From contig CM040434.1 in NCBI GenBank assembly GCA_022702705.1, forward strand, positions 22,610,001 through 22,674,000: DNA of 64,000 nt. The letters run 5' to 3'. Shown here one piece after another: positions 9,715 through 20,489 of this stretch. The notes under the pieces are model-generated. The model saw nothing but the letters and a program-made list of their open reading frames with translations, made no database searches and had not been told where the DNA came from. Position 1 is the first letter of the stretch; each line of letters begins with the position of its first letter. This DNA comes from Papilionanthe hookeriana x Papilionanthe teres (lineage: Eukaryota; Streptophyta; Magnoliopsida; Asparagales; Orchidaceae). Position numbers and translations under genes: made by a program.

Positions 9715-12700
9715 GAGATTTTAAAAGAGTTTAATGATTTAATTAAGTCTTTTAATATTTTAAATTTGAGTTATCATTTTAATTAAGAGTTAAGTGTTAA
9801 TGATATAATTAGTTTAGGGATTTTTTTAAATTAAAGAATAAATCTCTTCCTAATAAATATCCCTTATTTTAATAATTCCAATTTTATTATTCTTCCAAAT
9901 TTAATCTATTATTTAATTAAAGTTTAATCATTTTAAAAATTGTTTAATGAGTTTCTACCCTTTAATTATTTAAATTTCAATCATCCAAATCAGATTAAGA
10001 TCAAATATTTTACTTGTTAATTTTATTAAACCTAAAGTTTTAATTAAGGGTTAAAATTTTAATTACCATTTTGCCCTCCAAGCTTAATAATTTCATAACT
10101 CACTAAATTGGGCTTAAATGAACTTGAAATTTTTATGTGACTTCACTCATATATCAATAAAGACATGAGAGGAGAAAATGTGATTTTTCTGTATTTAATT
10201 TATTTATATAATTATTTTTGGTGGAAAATAGAGATTTCCAAGGAAAATTTAATAACATGACCAAGGGAAAGTTTCTGTCCTTAAGAAAATTAGGGGACAT
10301 TCCTAATGACCAGAGAAGCACTCGGACCAATTTTGGTGATTTTTTGAATTATATTATTTTTATTATAATTATTTTGAGTTTTGGAGTGTTAATTAATTTA
10401 AAAATAAAATAAATGTTGAAAAATGGGTTTTATATTTTTCAAAAATCTCTCTGATATCAAGGAAACCAGAGAAGTAAATTTTGCAATTTTCTGATTTCTC
10501 TATGATTTATTATAATTATTTTAGTGAAAATGCTAGAAAATACATTTTTTTCTTAAATTTTAAAATTACCCTAGGGCTTTAAAATTCAATATCTCACTAA
10601 ATAGACCTAAGAAAAATGTGGGATTTGTTCCTAAGTGATTAAAATTCAAAATGTGACATTTTGGTGAATTTTATTATTTTTGTGATTTTTATTATTTTTT
10701 AATTATTAAAAATATTAAAATATTATTAAAAATCAACTTTTTTAGAAAATTGAAATTTTAATTTTCTTAGGTTCCCCTAATATCAGAGAGGCTCCAAAAC
10801 CAATTTGGTGAATTTTTGAAAAGTATTTTAAAAGTTATGAATTTTTAAAGTTTAAAATGGCTAAGTGACTTAATCAACCCAATTAGTGGGACTAACCAAG
10901 TCCAATTGACCTCAAATTTTTATGGTGGGTTCCTCTGATCCTAAAGGTCAGTGGAGAATTGATTTCAAGTCAATTTGATGCCTGGTTAATTCTAATTAAT
11001 TAAAGACCTATTTTGGGTGTTTAAGCCAATTAGGGTTGTTTTAAATGAACTAAGTCAAAACCTATTTTTCCTAGGGTTCTCTGGTCATAAGGAACATCAC
11101 CAAATTTTCCTAGAATTTATTTCACAACATGCTATTTACTGGAATAAAAATACTCAAAACAGTGACCTGAACTTGAAAAATCAAGAACTCTTCATAGGGA
11201 CGGCCTCTGACTTTGGAAAATTCAGGGAATGTTTCCAAATTCAGAGGCTTCAAAAGCCCTATGGTCTCATGCCATGGTGAATTGTATGCATGCATGGAGA
11301 ATTAAAACAATGCAGAGAGTAAATAAATTATAAAAAATAAAATATTTGATGAAATTAAGTGATTTCTTTTCCACATTATTCTCCTCTCTTCACTCGAGCG
11401 AGTGGGTATTTTTATTTTATTTTTCTGATTTTTCTACACGAGAGATATGAATTTTTGAAGTTTAGGGAATTAAATAAATCGGAAAATCCCTAATTTTCTA
11501 CTTATCCGAGTCGGCGCCAACGCATCCTCGGCGCCTCCGAAAGGCCACGCGGCGCGCTCCCATTCGACGCCGCCACTCGAGTCGGCAGCCGGGCCCCGCG
11601 GTTCTCGTACGCGTCTCCCGGTCCGACGCCATCCGAGCCGTCCGTCCGCGCGTGTATTGAATGGACGGCATCCGTTCATCGTCCCCAAGTGTTCTCACCC
11701 GAGAGCCGTCCACACTAAATCCCTAAGATCTCACTCGATTCTCGATGGATTTTTACGTTCTTATACTCTATGGATTCGTCTTGAAGAGACGAACACATCT
11801 ATACGGTTAACATGCATTGAAACTAAAGCATTTGAAATGGAGAATCTCCGAAGCTCGGGATGAAGAGTTAGCTCATACCTTGGCTCGTGAGAAGTGTGGC
11901 TTCAATCCGAGAGCCGTTGCACCTTCGATTGGGTCCCGGCAGGCTCCGAGATGAAGTCTCCCGGTCCAGTGAATTGTCCGGATATGATTTCGACCAAGCC
12001 CGATCACAAAGCTTGGAGGCCGGAGCAACCGGGTGGCCCGGAGATGGGGCTTTTGATGGTGGACACCGTCCCTCGGTCCGGTGAAGGTGTAGAGCCAATC
12101 AATTTGGGAATTGGCTCACCGTGGAGAAGTGTCCTGGTTTTGGGTGGAATTTCAACTCCGAAATCGAGCTTACGAGAGGAGAAATGGCGAGGGGAATTTC
12201 ACCGGGGATCAAGTGCTCTAAGGGTGGAGGAGGGTCCGGAACAATTTTGGCGCAGTTTTGGCAAGGTTTATGCTTCTCTCCTTTCATGGCCGAGAGGGGT
12301 GGAGTTTAAATAGAGCTGGCCGGGGGCCTCCTGGGGGAGTTAGGGCTTGGGATCAGCCTAGCTCTGTGAGGAGAAGAACAACCATGGTGACCACTAGGCA
12401 TGGGGCAGCTCAACAAGTGAGAATTTCAATGTTGGCTCACATGTGAGCTCTCGGCCATGGTGTTTTCCGGCGGCCTCGGTGGCCGGCGGCTGAGCAATGG
12501 TCACCATCTTGGTCGGGTGGGTCGTGGTCGGGGTTTAGTGTAGGCAATTGGCAAATGCCATGTGTAAAGTGGTTGAATCAAAGTAGAATGGGGCATGGCT
12601 AGTTTTGAGTCTAAATGGGTCAATCCACCCATTTGGGCTTGGTGCACCCTTCAAGTTGGCTTTGGATGCTGTGAGGAATCAAAGGGATCAGCTGGTTTGG

Positions 12701-12899
12701 CATGGAGAAGTCTCCATCCAAATATATTTGGATTAAATTTAAGTTTAGGTGAAACATGATTAAGGCTAATGAGCTTCAGGGATTAAGGAAAGCCCCCCTC
12801 TTCTTACCCAATATGGCATGGTGGAGTGTCCAAAGCTCTCATGGCTCACATGTGGCTCATGCATGGCTTCATGGCTCACCTTTGGCTTGGCAAAAAGTT

Positions 12900-14080
12900 T
12901 GGTCAATTTCATAAAAAAGGATTTTAAGGATTTTGGATAATTTGGTGGAAATTTGGATGAAGCTTCATTTAGAAATATTTGATCATTGGTTTAGGACTTA
13001 GGGATGATTTTAATTGAAAGTATGATGAGGGGAAATGTCATATGGGCTTTGGAAGAATTTTTGGGGTTTTGGATTTGGTGGAAGTGGGCTTTTAAAATGG
13101 TTTAAGGAATGGGCCCTTAAGTTTAAAAATGAATTTATGGATGGGAATTTTGTAAAGATGTTGGGCCAAATAATTGTTGGGTTTAGCTCATGGATGTGTC
13201 ATGAGTGATTTGAAACAAATTGGGGGTGATTTGGATTTGAATTGGGTTGAATTTGGGTTAGGTTTGGGCTTAGGTCAAAAATGGGCCTTTTAACCTTGGG
13301 TTGAGTTTGAGTGGGGTTTGGGTTCAAATTTTGGGCAAATCATGTTAGGGTTTTGTTTGTGGGAATGTTAAGGAAGATTTAGAAAAGATTTGAGGTTAAT
13401 TGGAGTTGAATTGGGTGAGTTTGGGTTAAGTTTGGGTCATGGGTCCAAATTGGGCTTTAAGGCCAAAAGTGAGATTGGATCCAAATGTCAATCAAATTGG
13501 ACTTGGATTTGGTCTAGATTGGTATTGGGAATGTTGAATTGAAGTTTAGAATTGAATTGGACCAGAATTTGGGTCAATTGGATAGGTTTGGTTTGACATT
13601 GAGTTCACTTTGGGTTAAAATGGGTGAAATTGGGGGTTTTGACAAAACTAAGGTAAATTGACAAAATTGGCCCATGGTGTAGTTGGACAAAATGAAATTG
13701 GGAATATTTGGGATTTTCTGGAATTTTCTGAGAATTTTCTGAATTTTTGGATTTTTAGGCCAAGAAGGGTATTTTGGGTATTTGGAGGGTATTGGGAGGT
13801 ATTTTTGGAATCTTTGGTATTTTTGGGTATGGATGATCAATTTGAGTGATGTGGAGATGTTTGGGATTGATTTTGGAAAATTTTGGGTAATTTGGAAATT
13901 TTGCAAAAATTTGGGTAATTTCGAGGGTTTTGGGTAGGTTTAGTAGGTGTAGGGTCTCGGGGTCAAAAATTGAAAATTTGGGAAATTGAAGATTGGGTGA
14001 ATTTAAGTGGGAAGAAATCATTTTGGTTGAGCCATGAAGCCATTTCAAGCCCATATGAGCCATGAAAGGACTCATTTGAG
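12900..14080. other. strand-asymmetric G/T-rich part of the O1 LTR
   Basis: For about 1.1 kb the plus strand is dominated by runs such as tttggg, ggattttgg and gggttt, with very few C residues. The element sense (minus) strand is correspondingly A/C-rich. The open segments 13574-13906 and 13755-14084 (minus) are simply this composition translated (Pro/Ile/Lys-rich) and are not taken as genes. The O2 LTR has lost this part. Confidence 0.6.
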
Positions 14081-14512
14081 GCATTCACTATGTTGTTCCT
14101 AACCCTCTTAGCCAGGGCTTAGGGGTTAAGGACCATCCATGTGAATCACCTACATGAGTCAGGAGGTTAAGTTGGGTATGAGTGTGGTTTTAGGAAGTGT
14201 GTGGAAAAGTAGTGTGTAAGTGTAGTGTAAGTCAGCCCCTTCACTGCACCAGGCCACCTGTAGGCAGTCCTAAGGCCAAAGAATCCTATAGGAACTCATC
14301 CTTTAAACTTCCACATTTGATTTCAACCCTCTAGGTGATTAGGGGTCTATAGTCAAGTTTGTGGAGTTTGCAGGGAGTTTAGAAGTGGTTTAAATTTCTA
14401 AAAGGTGGGTCCCAATTCTAGTCCTCTAAGATAGTCAAAGAAAAAGCCTAAGGCTAGATCCTAAGCACTAAAAAAAGAAGAAGGGAAGACCTCATCAAAA
14501 ATGAGGTCAACA

Positions 14513-15773
14513 GCATGAAATAATAAGAAGCACACCTTTGTTTGTTCGACACATAACTGATTAATTTATATGAAGAAAACCATTATAGCTTTGTGTGAGA
14601 AGAAAATTAAAGGGATTTCCACTCTCTAGGTTCATTTATCTCTAGGCCCAAGAATGATTCCACCTCCTCCATCAAAATAGTAGAATCACTAACAAAATTA
14701 TATGATTAATTCAGTCTCATATATTTAGGCTTTTGGAGCTAACGTTAAGAGAAAAACTCATGGTTCGAAGGGGATAAAAAAAAGACTTTTTAACCTAAAG
14801 GTTTATCTAACACTAGATCATATTTATAACTCTAGCCCAAAATTCTAAATAATTCTATTGGAAAAGAAGAAAGAACAAAGGTTAGAGGGATTTCACCTTA
14901 ACGATGTTTGGAGACATATGTGTTTTTCTTGCTCCTAGCTCCTACCATGCCAAATGCAAGTATGTAGCTCTCCTTCTCAAAGAATCTCAAGAAACTCCAT
15001 CAAAAATCTCACCACTCACTTGACTCTCAAGAAAAAATGACATGGAAGAAGTGAAGAAGAATATGAGGGATCGGAAAGTTTGTGAGAGGAGAAGATGGAG
15101 TAAGGAGATATTAGAAAAACTTGGAACACTAGCTTCTTTTTCCTCCAAGAAACTCATCACAAGCTTAATATCTCTAGAAATACTCTTCAAGTTTGTGGAA
15201 TGTCAACCCGCTCTCTTCTTTATAGTGATTCTCCATAGAATGGAAGCTTACTCCCAATTTTCTTATGGTCTTCATCCCATATATGGAATAAGGATAATGA
15301 AAGGGGTTCATTTTCCCTACTTGGCACCCTTGGGTAACTTATTATATCACCAAACAACCATATTTGAATTCCAAGTGGCTTGGTTCAGCTAAGGAGGTTA
15401 AAAACAAACCAGAGCAAGATTTGGTATGGAGTGGGTGAGCTAGGGTTACAAACCAGGTGCACCGGACCTAGTCAATAAAAAGAGGGCACGTCCAGAAAAG
15501 GATATGAGTGCTTTAAGTGGACCTGACACTAGTGTGAAGGTTTTTCATTGTGGGTGCGTCGCTCAGGTGTTGATGCCCCCAAATAAGACATGGATTTTTT
15601 TTCCTCTCTATTTGCCAACATAGAGGAAAAATGTTCTGGCATAGGTGCTCCGGAAAAGAGAAGGCATAGGTGCTTCAAGGTCAAAACATGGGGGCCTTTT
15701 GGTAGGCTAGCTTAGATGCACCCACGCCTAGTCTTGGGTGCACCTAAGCGTAATTTTGCTTTGTGTATTCAAT
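14513..15773. other. spacer between two head-to-head Ogre LTRs, unassigned
   Basis: The segment is bounded by the 5' ends of the O1 LTR (left) and the O2 LTR (right), so it lies outside both elements. No gene is supported. The right third (15450-15760) holds several GC-rich ggtgcacc/ggtgctcc/gggtgcacctaagcg words. These resemble the GC-rich clusters in the U3 of Athila LTRs elsewhere in the window, so part of it may be an old minus-strand Athila-like LTR. That is a weak inference. Confidence 0.35.
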
Positions 15774-15950
15774 TGTTGACCTCACTTTTGTTGAGGTATA
15801 GTCTTTCTTTAGGAGCATAGGATCTAGCCATAGGATTTTCTAGTGATTATCTTAGAAGACTAGTGATGGAACCCTCCCCACTAGAAATTTAAAATGCTTC
15901 TTCTCTTCACTTGGAGTTTCATATGCTTACTGCCAACCACTAACACTTAG
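15774..15950 (+). repeat. O2 LTR, left fragment
   Basis: It begins TGTTGACCTCACTTTTG and aligns over about 170 bp with the minus strand of 14340-14512 (for example TGATTATCTTAGAAGACTAG against TGACTATCTTAGAGGACTAG). The match stops at about 15945-15955, where Athila RT sequence starts. It is the U3 start of a second Ogre/Tat LTR in plus orientation. Confidence 0.75.
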
Positions 15951-15955
15951 TACAC

Positions 15956-16151
15956 AATGTATTGAACTCACCCAAGCACTATCTGAAATAGGATAAATAA
16001 TTCCAGCATCTCGCCATTTTAAAATATCCTTCTTAACTACTTCTTTCATTATTGGATTCAATCTCCTCTGCGGATCAACTCTCGGTTTATATTTTTTATC
16101 TAATAAAACTTTGTGCATACAAATTGAAGGATTGATTCCTTTAATATCCAC
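15956..16151 (-). pseudogene. A1 reverse transcriptase, N-terminal fragment only
   Basis: It encodes DIKGINPSICMHK, then PRVDPQRRLNPIMKEVVKK and DILKWRDAGIIYPISDSAWV. This is the start of the Athila RT domain and closely matches A5 (48390-48600). Homology ends at the SSIHC motif; the residues after it are unrelated, marking the deletion junction with the O2 LTR. No catalytic motif (FMDD) is left. Confidence 0.85.
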
Positions 16152-16418
16152 TAAAGTTCATACAAAAGCCTTTTTTGTATCTTTTTAAATTTCCAACAAT
16201 TTTTGTTCTTGATATTCATTTAACTTCGAAGATACAATAACTGGTAGGTTAGATGATTCTCGTAAAAATATATACTTCAAATGATTAGGGAGAATTTTCA
16301 TCTCAAGTTTAGAAGATTTTATTAAAGATGAAATTAAGCTTTTATCTCCACCTTCCATAGTGTCTAATACTCCAAATCTCTCCTAAACATACTCCAAATC
16401 TTCATTCTTCTTATTATC
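16152..16418 (-). pseudogene. A1 protease-RT linker
   Basis: It corresponds by position to the linker between protease and RT in A5 (48055-48250). No catalytic motif is visible, and the reading frame is interrupted. Confidence 0.5.
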
Positions 16419-17144
16419 TTAATTTTCTTCATTTTCAATTCCTTTTTCAAACATATTTTCATACTCTGCTTCTTTTTCAAATATATTTTCAAAATGATCT
16501 TTTCTCAAATATTCACAGACCTCCATCCTAAAACATTCATCATCTTTTGCCATTGAGGGATACTTCATAGATTTCAAAGTATTAACGGTCACCTCTTGAT
16601 CATTAACCCTCATAGTTAATTCTCCTTTTTGAACATCAATCACTGCTCTCCCAGTAGCAAGGAATGGTCTTCCCAAAATGATTGGAATTTTTTTGTCTTC
16701 CACCATATCAAGTACAATAAATTCCACAGGAAAAATAAATTTATCCACTTTCACTAACACATCCTCCACCACTCCTTTAGGGTAAGTAATGTAACGATCG
16801 GCCTACTGAAGAGTCACAGATGTAGGAGAAATTTCTCTTATTCCCAACCTTTTGAAAGTTGATAAAAGCATAAGATTAATTCTAGCTCCCAGATCACATA
16901 AGACTCTTCCAAAAAAAATTTCACCTATAGCACATGGGATAGTGAAACTACCAAGATCTTTAAGTTTTTTTGGAAGCTTCTTCTGAATAATTGCACTACA
17001 CTCTCCGCTAAGTGCAACAGTTTCATGATCTGTGAACTTTCTTTTCTTTTTAAGAATATCCTTCATAAACTTAGCATAGTCAGGCATCTGTTCTAATGCT
17101 TCAACAAAAGGAATATTTATCGTTAATTTCTTAAGGATCTCCAA
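16419..17144 (-). pseudogene. A1 Athila-type aspartic protease region
   Basis: Segment 16803-17144 encodes an IPFVEALEQMPDYAKFMKD linker motif, FTIPCAIGE, then CDLGARINLMLLSTFKRLGI. The last is the Athila form of the protease active-site loop (DLGA). Segment 16419-16772 continues with VDKFIFPVEFIVLDM and IPIILGRPFLATGRAVIDV, the conserved C-terminal half (LGRPFLAT). The stop at about 16800 between the two parts breaks the frame. The counterpart in A5 is 47477-48054. It would have processed Gag-Pol. Confidence 0.82.
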
Positions 17145-17941
17145 AAATTTTCCAAATCAGTCATCCTTGTTTTGTTGCTTCAATCTTTGAGGAAATGGAG
17201 GTGGTGGTTTTTCAATAGTAATCTTCATTGGTTCAAGAGGATATTCCAAGTCTGGATAAATCTTATTTGAATATTTTTCAATATCCACCTTCTCCTTTTT
17301 TATTTCAACTTATTTTTCTACTCATGTCTCCAATTCCTTTACACTCCTTAAATGAATAGCCTTAAGTTGTTCCTTGTTTTGATCTTTTGGATTGATCTCA
17401 ACATTACTTGGATGCGTTCCAAAGGTCTATTATTAAGTGCAGTGAAAATATGCCCCGATTAATTTTTCAATATTTTTTCGTAATACCTTGAGCTTGTAGT
17501 TAATTTCCTATATTCATAATCATTTCTTCAGTAGACAATTTATTATCCTTAAATCAAGGGTTAATATTGAATCTAGGAGGATAAAAGGGTCTAAAATTGG
17601 TATTTCCTTGATTATTCAAATTTCCAACAAGATTTATAGAACTGTTCCCCCATTGTGGGTTAACATTAGCATTGACATTATTCTAGTTGAAATTTGGGTG
17701 ATTCTTCTAACCAGGATTATAATAATTCAAATGAGGATTGTTAGGTCTATTAATAGCATTCAAAGTCTCATAAGGTGTTTGAGATTCTGTTATCCGTCCA
17801 AATGAATTTTCCTCCAACACTTGGGGTGGTTGAGAATAATTCATTCCATACTGATTTATTTTATTAGAAACTATCATAGTCATCATATCTGAATCATGAA
17901 CACTAGCTACTCTCTTATGATTTAACCCATTCAGAGGGCCA
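17145..17941 (-). pseudogene. A1 gag C-terminal region, decayed
   Basis: It lies between the recognisable gag and protease blocks and aligns in position with A5 46690-47470. Stops and indels interrupt all frames. Asn-rich remnants on the minus strand match the Asn-rich Gag tail of A5. No zinc knuckle is identifiable. Confidence 0.55.
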
Positions 17942-18611
17942 TTAAAAATTATTAGTAGCCATTTCTTCTATTAATATGTATGCTTCATCAAAAGGTTTTG
18001 AAATTAACGATCCACCAGCAACAGCATCTATAATAGATCTCAATGATCCCACTAATCCATTGTAAAATGTTTGCATTATTAACCTGCCTGGTAAAGCATG
18101 ATGTGGGCACTTCCTAAGAAGATCTTTAAATCTTTCCCAAGCTTCATATATTGATTCCCCTTCAATTTGACCAAAAGATGTGATATCATTTCTTAGCTTA
18201 GCATTCTTTGATGGAGGGAAATATTTTGATAGAAACTTTTGAAAAAGTTCTCCCAAAGTTCTAATAGATCCAGGTGCTAACGAATTTAACTATGCCTTAG
18301 GTTTATCCCTTAATGAAAAAGAAAAAAAGTCTAAGTCTGACAGCATCACTCGGCACTCGATCATATTTAAAAGTAACACACAGTTCTAGAAAACTAGCGA
18401 GATGTAAATTTTGATCCTCATTAGATCTTCCTCCAAATTGATTATTTTGTACCATTTGGATAATAGTAGGTTTAAGCTCAAATGAATTAGCAGCAACATC
18501 AGGATCTTGAAAAGACACATGAATTTCATCTGTTGTTGGGTTAGCACAAGCTCTTAATGGTCTTGGCAAATTTCCAATATCATTTCTCTGATTATCTTGA
18601 TTATTTGCCAT
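17942..18611 (-). pseudogene. A1 Gag
   Basis: It starts at the ATG at 18611 (MANNQ). The first segment carries LRACANPTTDEIHVSFQDPD, then FELKPTIIQMVQNNQFGG, LHLASFLEL and FKYDRVPSDAVRLRLF. A one-base change in an A/T run near 18310 shifts the frame. Segment 17942-18256 continues with KFLSKYFPPSKNAKLRND, SIYEAWERFKDLLRKCPHH and YNGLVGSLRSIIDA, the core of the retrotransposon gag family. A5 encodes the same blocks at 45946-46690. It forms the virus-like particle. Confidence 0.85.
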
Positions 18612-18820
18612 TTTGCAAGGATTCTAAGTTTGTTTTTGCTGTTTTTTAATTTTTCTAACAATACGCTCTAACTCTGAATCGTAATGTACTAAACTTACAG
18701 ATCCACTACGATGCATAAAAAATCACACAAATACTCTAAAAGGTAAATAAACACACAATTACACACTACAAAGTAAAGTATTTCAGTTACTATATTAACA
18801 ATAGATACCGTTTATACCTT

Positions 18821-18837
18821 CTCCGACAACAGTGCCA
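18821..18837 (-). promoter_or_regulatory. A1 primer binding site, tRNA-Asp type, mutated
   Basis: The minus strand reads TGGCACTGTTGTCGGAG, a transition-mutated version of the Athila PBS (the A5 copy reads TGGCGCCGTTGCAGGGGA). Several changes are of the C-to-T or G-to-A type expected from decay of methylated cytosine. It lies 9 bp inside the LTR end. Confidence 0.75.
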
Positions 18838-18846
18838 AAAACTTTA

Positions 18847-20489
18847 TGCAGACTTTTTATTTTGCAAGAACTTATGAACTCAAACTTTTATAAATTTATA
18901 ATGATTTTGTAAAGTCCGAACTTCAACGCAAGTATATGTATCATATCAAGTAATACAGGGCTCTAATGGAGTCCTTGTTATCGATCCCACAGGGAAGGCA
19001 CTATTCTTACATTAAATAATGTAATACTGAAATCCAATACTCAAATCACAATTAAAGTTTAATGTTTACTTCTACTAACAAGATGTAGAAAATAGTAACA
19101 ATTAAGCAAACCTCAATTACTTCTAAAATCTTTAAAACAGAATTAACTAACAGACACACACTAAGCTTATATTTGAAAGGTTTTGATATAAATGAAAAGT
19201 ATCTTTCCTCTTACAACGAGAATATGATGTGTGAATGATATGGAATGATTATTTATTGTATTGTGCAAAATAGGAGCATAAATGTTTCTTTACCCTCAAA
19301 AGAGTGTCCCCTCTTCCAAGCATGAAAAGAACATTGACATATCTTAAGTTTAGTCACTAAATCTAAGGCTAGGATTAGAGGATACCTGTTGTCACTACGG
19401 AGCTCCCACTCACCTTTCACCTGAAAGCTAACCTTCGAGTTTTGTTACTAATCTTAGGACCAAATTGGGGATCTCAGCCTGTCACCCTGAAACCTCCAAT
19501 CTAAAGTCCATCAAAACACATTTCCCTATTTATTTGTACTCAATTCCCATGAACTATGCAATTCATCCATGGACATTGAATGGATTCTTCATTATTATTG
19601 TAGGACACTCAACCCTTCCAGAGTAAATGTACAACAACAAATTTTAACAATTCAATTGGCCAGAACGAAAAGTAAATCAAGTTCGAAATGAAAAGCCATC
19701 ACAATTTCTTCAATACTTTAAAAGCACTTCAAATCCACATCATCACATCATCACATCTTTATGTAAGAAGAACAAGAAAGGAGACTACTTAGAATTCATA
19801 GAGAAGACACAATAAAACATGGATTTTATATATGAAAAAAAAGTCATACAAACCACAAAAATAAATACAACTTATCTATTTCTCTTCCCCAATGCAAGTC
19901 CCTTGAAGCTCCTTTGAATCCTTTTCTCTCTTCTTTGCAACACAGAATTCCCTCTTTAGAATGGAAATGAAGAAGCAATCTCTCACTTTACACCTTCTCT
20001 ATCACTCCTTAGAGAAGAATCCCTCTCAAATCCTCACTTATACACTCTTCTCTTCTAAGCCCTAACACTCAACACACTCACTCCCTCTCTAGAACTCTCT
20101 ACCACTACCCTAGAACTACACACATTTCACCAAAAAAAGTTACATATATGTTAGAAACAAAATACCAAGAGTTTCCTTAAGCTTCCGTTCAAAAAGTCGC
20201 CAAAACTCTTCAAATTTAAATTGCACCGAAATTGGACGCCGGCGGCGCTCTATCGCCCGATTATTTTCTGGAGCTCTCGGGAAAATGGCGCCGGCGGCAC
20301 CAGAAGCTAGTTTTCTCCATTTTGCTCCTTTTCACACTGAATTCATTCATTTTCTCTTATTTTTCGCTCCAATCACCTAAAATTATCATACCTACAACAA
20401 ATCATGAAAAATACATTTCTTTAAAGTACAATATCATAAAAAATGGGTAAAATTATATAGGAAAAATAATATATATTTTTTGTGCATCA
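18847..20489 (-). repeat. 5' LTR of A1 (1,643 bp)
   Basis: On the minus strand it starts TGATGCAC (20489) and ends near 18847 next to the PBS. It aligns along its length with the A4 LTR (42257-43862): the same subfamily, with shared start TGATGCA, U5 end and leader. The CpG-rich motif cluster typical of Athila U3s in this window is at 20225-20300 (minus strand: ggtgccgccggcgccatt, agcgccgccggcgtcc). Confidence 0.85.

Larger units (their letters stand above)
1..14512 (-). mobile_element. Ogre/Tat-lineage Ty3/gypsy retrotransposon O1, 5' part
   Basis: Read right to left this is 5' LTR (7424-14512), primer binding site, leader, gag, protease, reverse transcriptase, RNase H and most of a second RNase H. 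Integrase and the 3' LTR would lie left of the window. An archaeal-type RNase H following the normal one is the hallmark of the Tat lineage; a tRNA-Arg-type PBS and an LTR of about 7 kb point to the Ogre-like branch. The domain order is seen in the sequence, the lineage names come from known families. Several frameshifts and stops show the copy is dead. O1 lies head to head with O2. Confidence 0.88.
7424..14512 (-). repeat. 5' LTR of O1 (about 7.1 kb)
   Basis: The left end is set by the adjacent PBS. The right end is set at TGTTGACCTCA (minus strand, 14512), because the same terminal sequence begins the O2 LTR at 15774 on the plus strand. Long stretches align by eye in inverse orientation with O2: 14340-14512 with 15774-15945, about 11370-11530 with 20490-20640, 8500-8760 with about 23000-23260, and 7600-7900 with 23930-24240. 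Inside are a TTTAA-type repeat, a CpG-rich part (11500-12500) and a G/T-rich part. ORFs inside have no family resemblance and are treated as chance. Confidence 0.75.
15951..20489 (-). mobile_element. Athila retrotransposon A1, 3'-deleted, inserted in the O2 LTR
   Basis: Order on the minus strand: LTR (18847-20489), PBS, gag, protease and the start of RT. The rest of RT, RNase H, integrase and the 3' LTR are missing, and the sequence switches abruptly to the O2 LTR at about 15950. The right end abuts O2 LTR sequence exactly at the LTR terminus. The Athila assignment rests on the RT N-terminus (DIKGINPSICMHK), DLGA protease, a tRNA-Asp-like PBS and similarity to A4 and A5. Confidence 0.85.

Noticed and set aside
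11470..12446. Several overlapping ORFs of 60-140 codons on both strands in CpG-rich DNA, which could suggest a host exon
   Set aside because: They lie inside the O1 LTR, overlap each other in many frames, show no recognisable domain, and GC-rich DNA gives long chance ORFs.
13574..14084. Minus-strand ORFs rich in Ile, Pro and Lys with apparent repeats (KIPNIPK-like)
   Set aside because: This is the translation of the G/T-rich low-complexity stretch, with no independent support.
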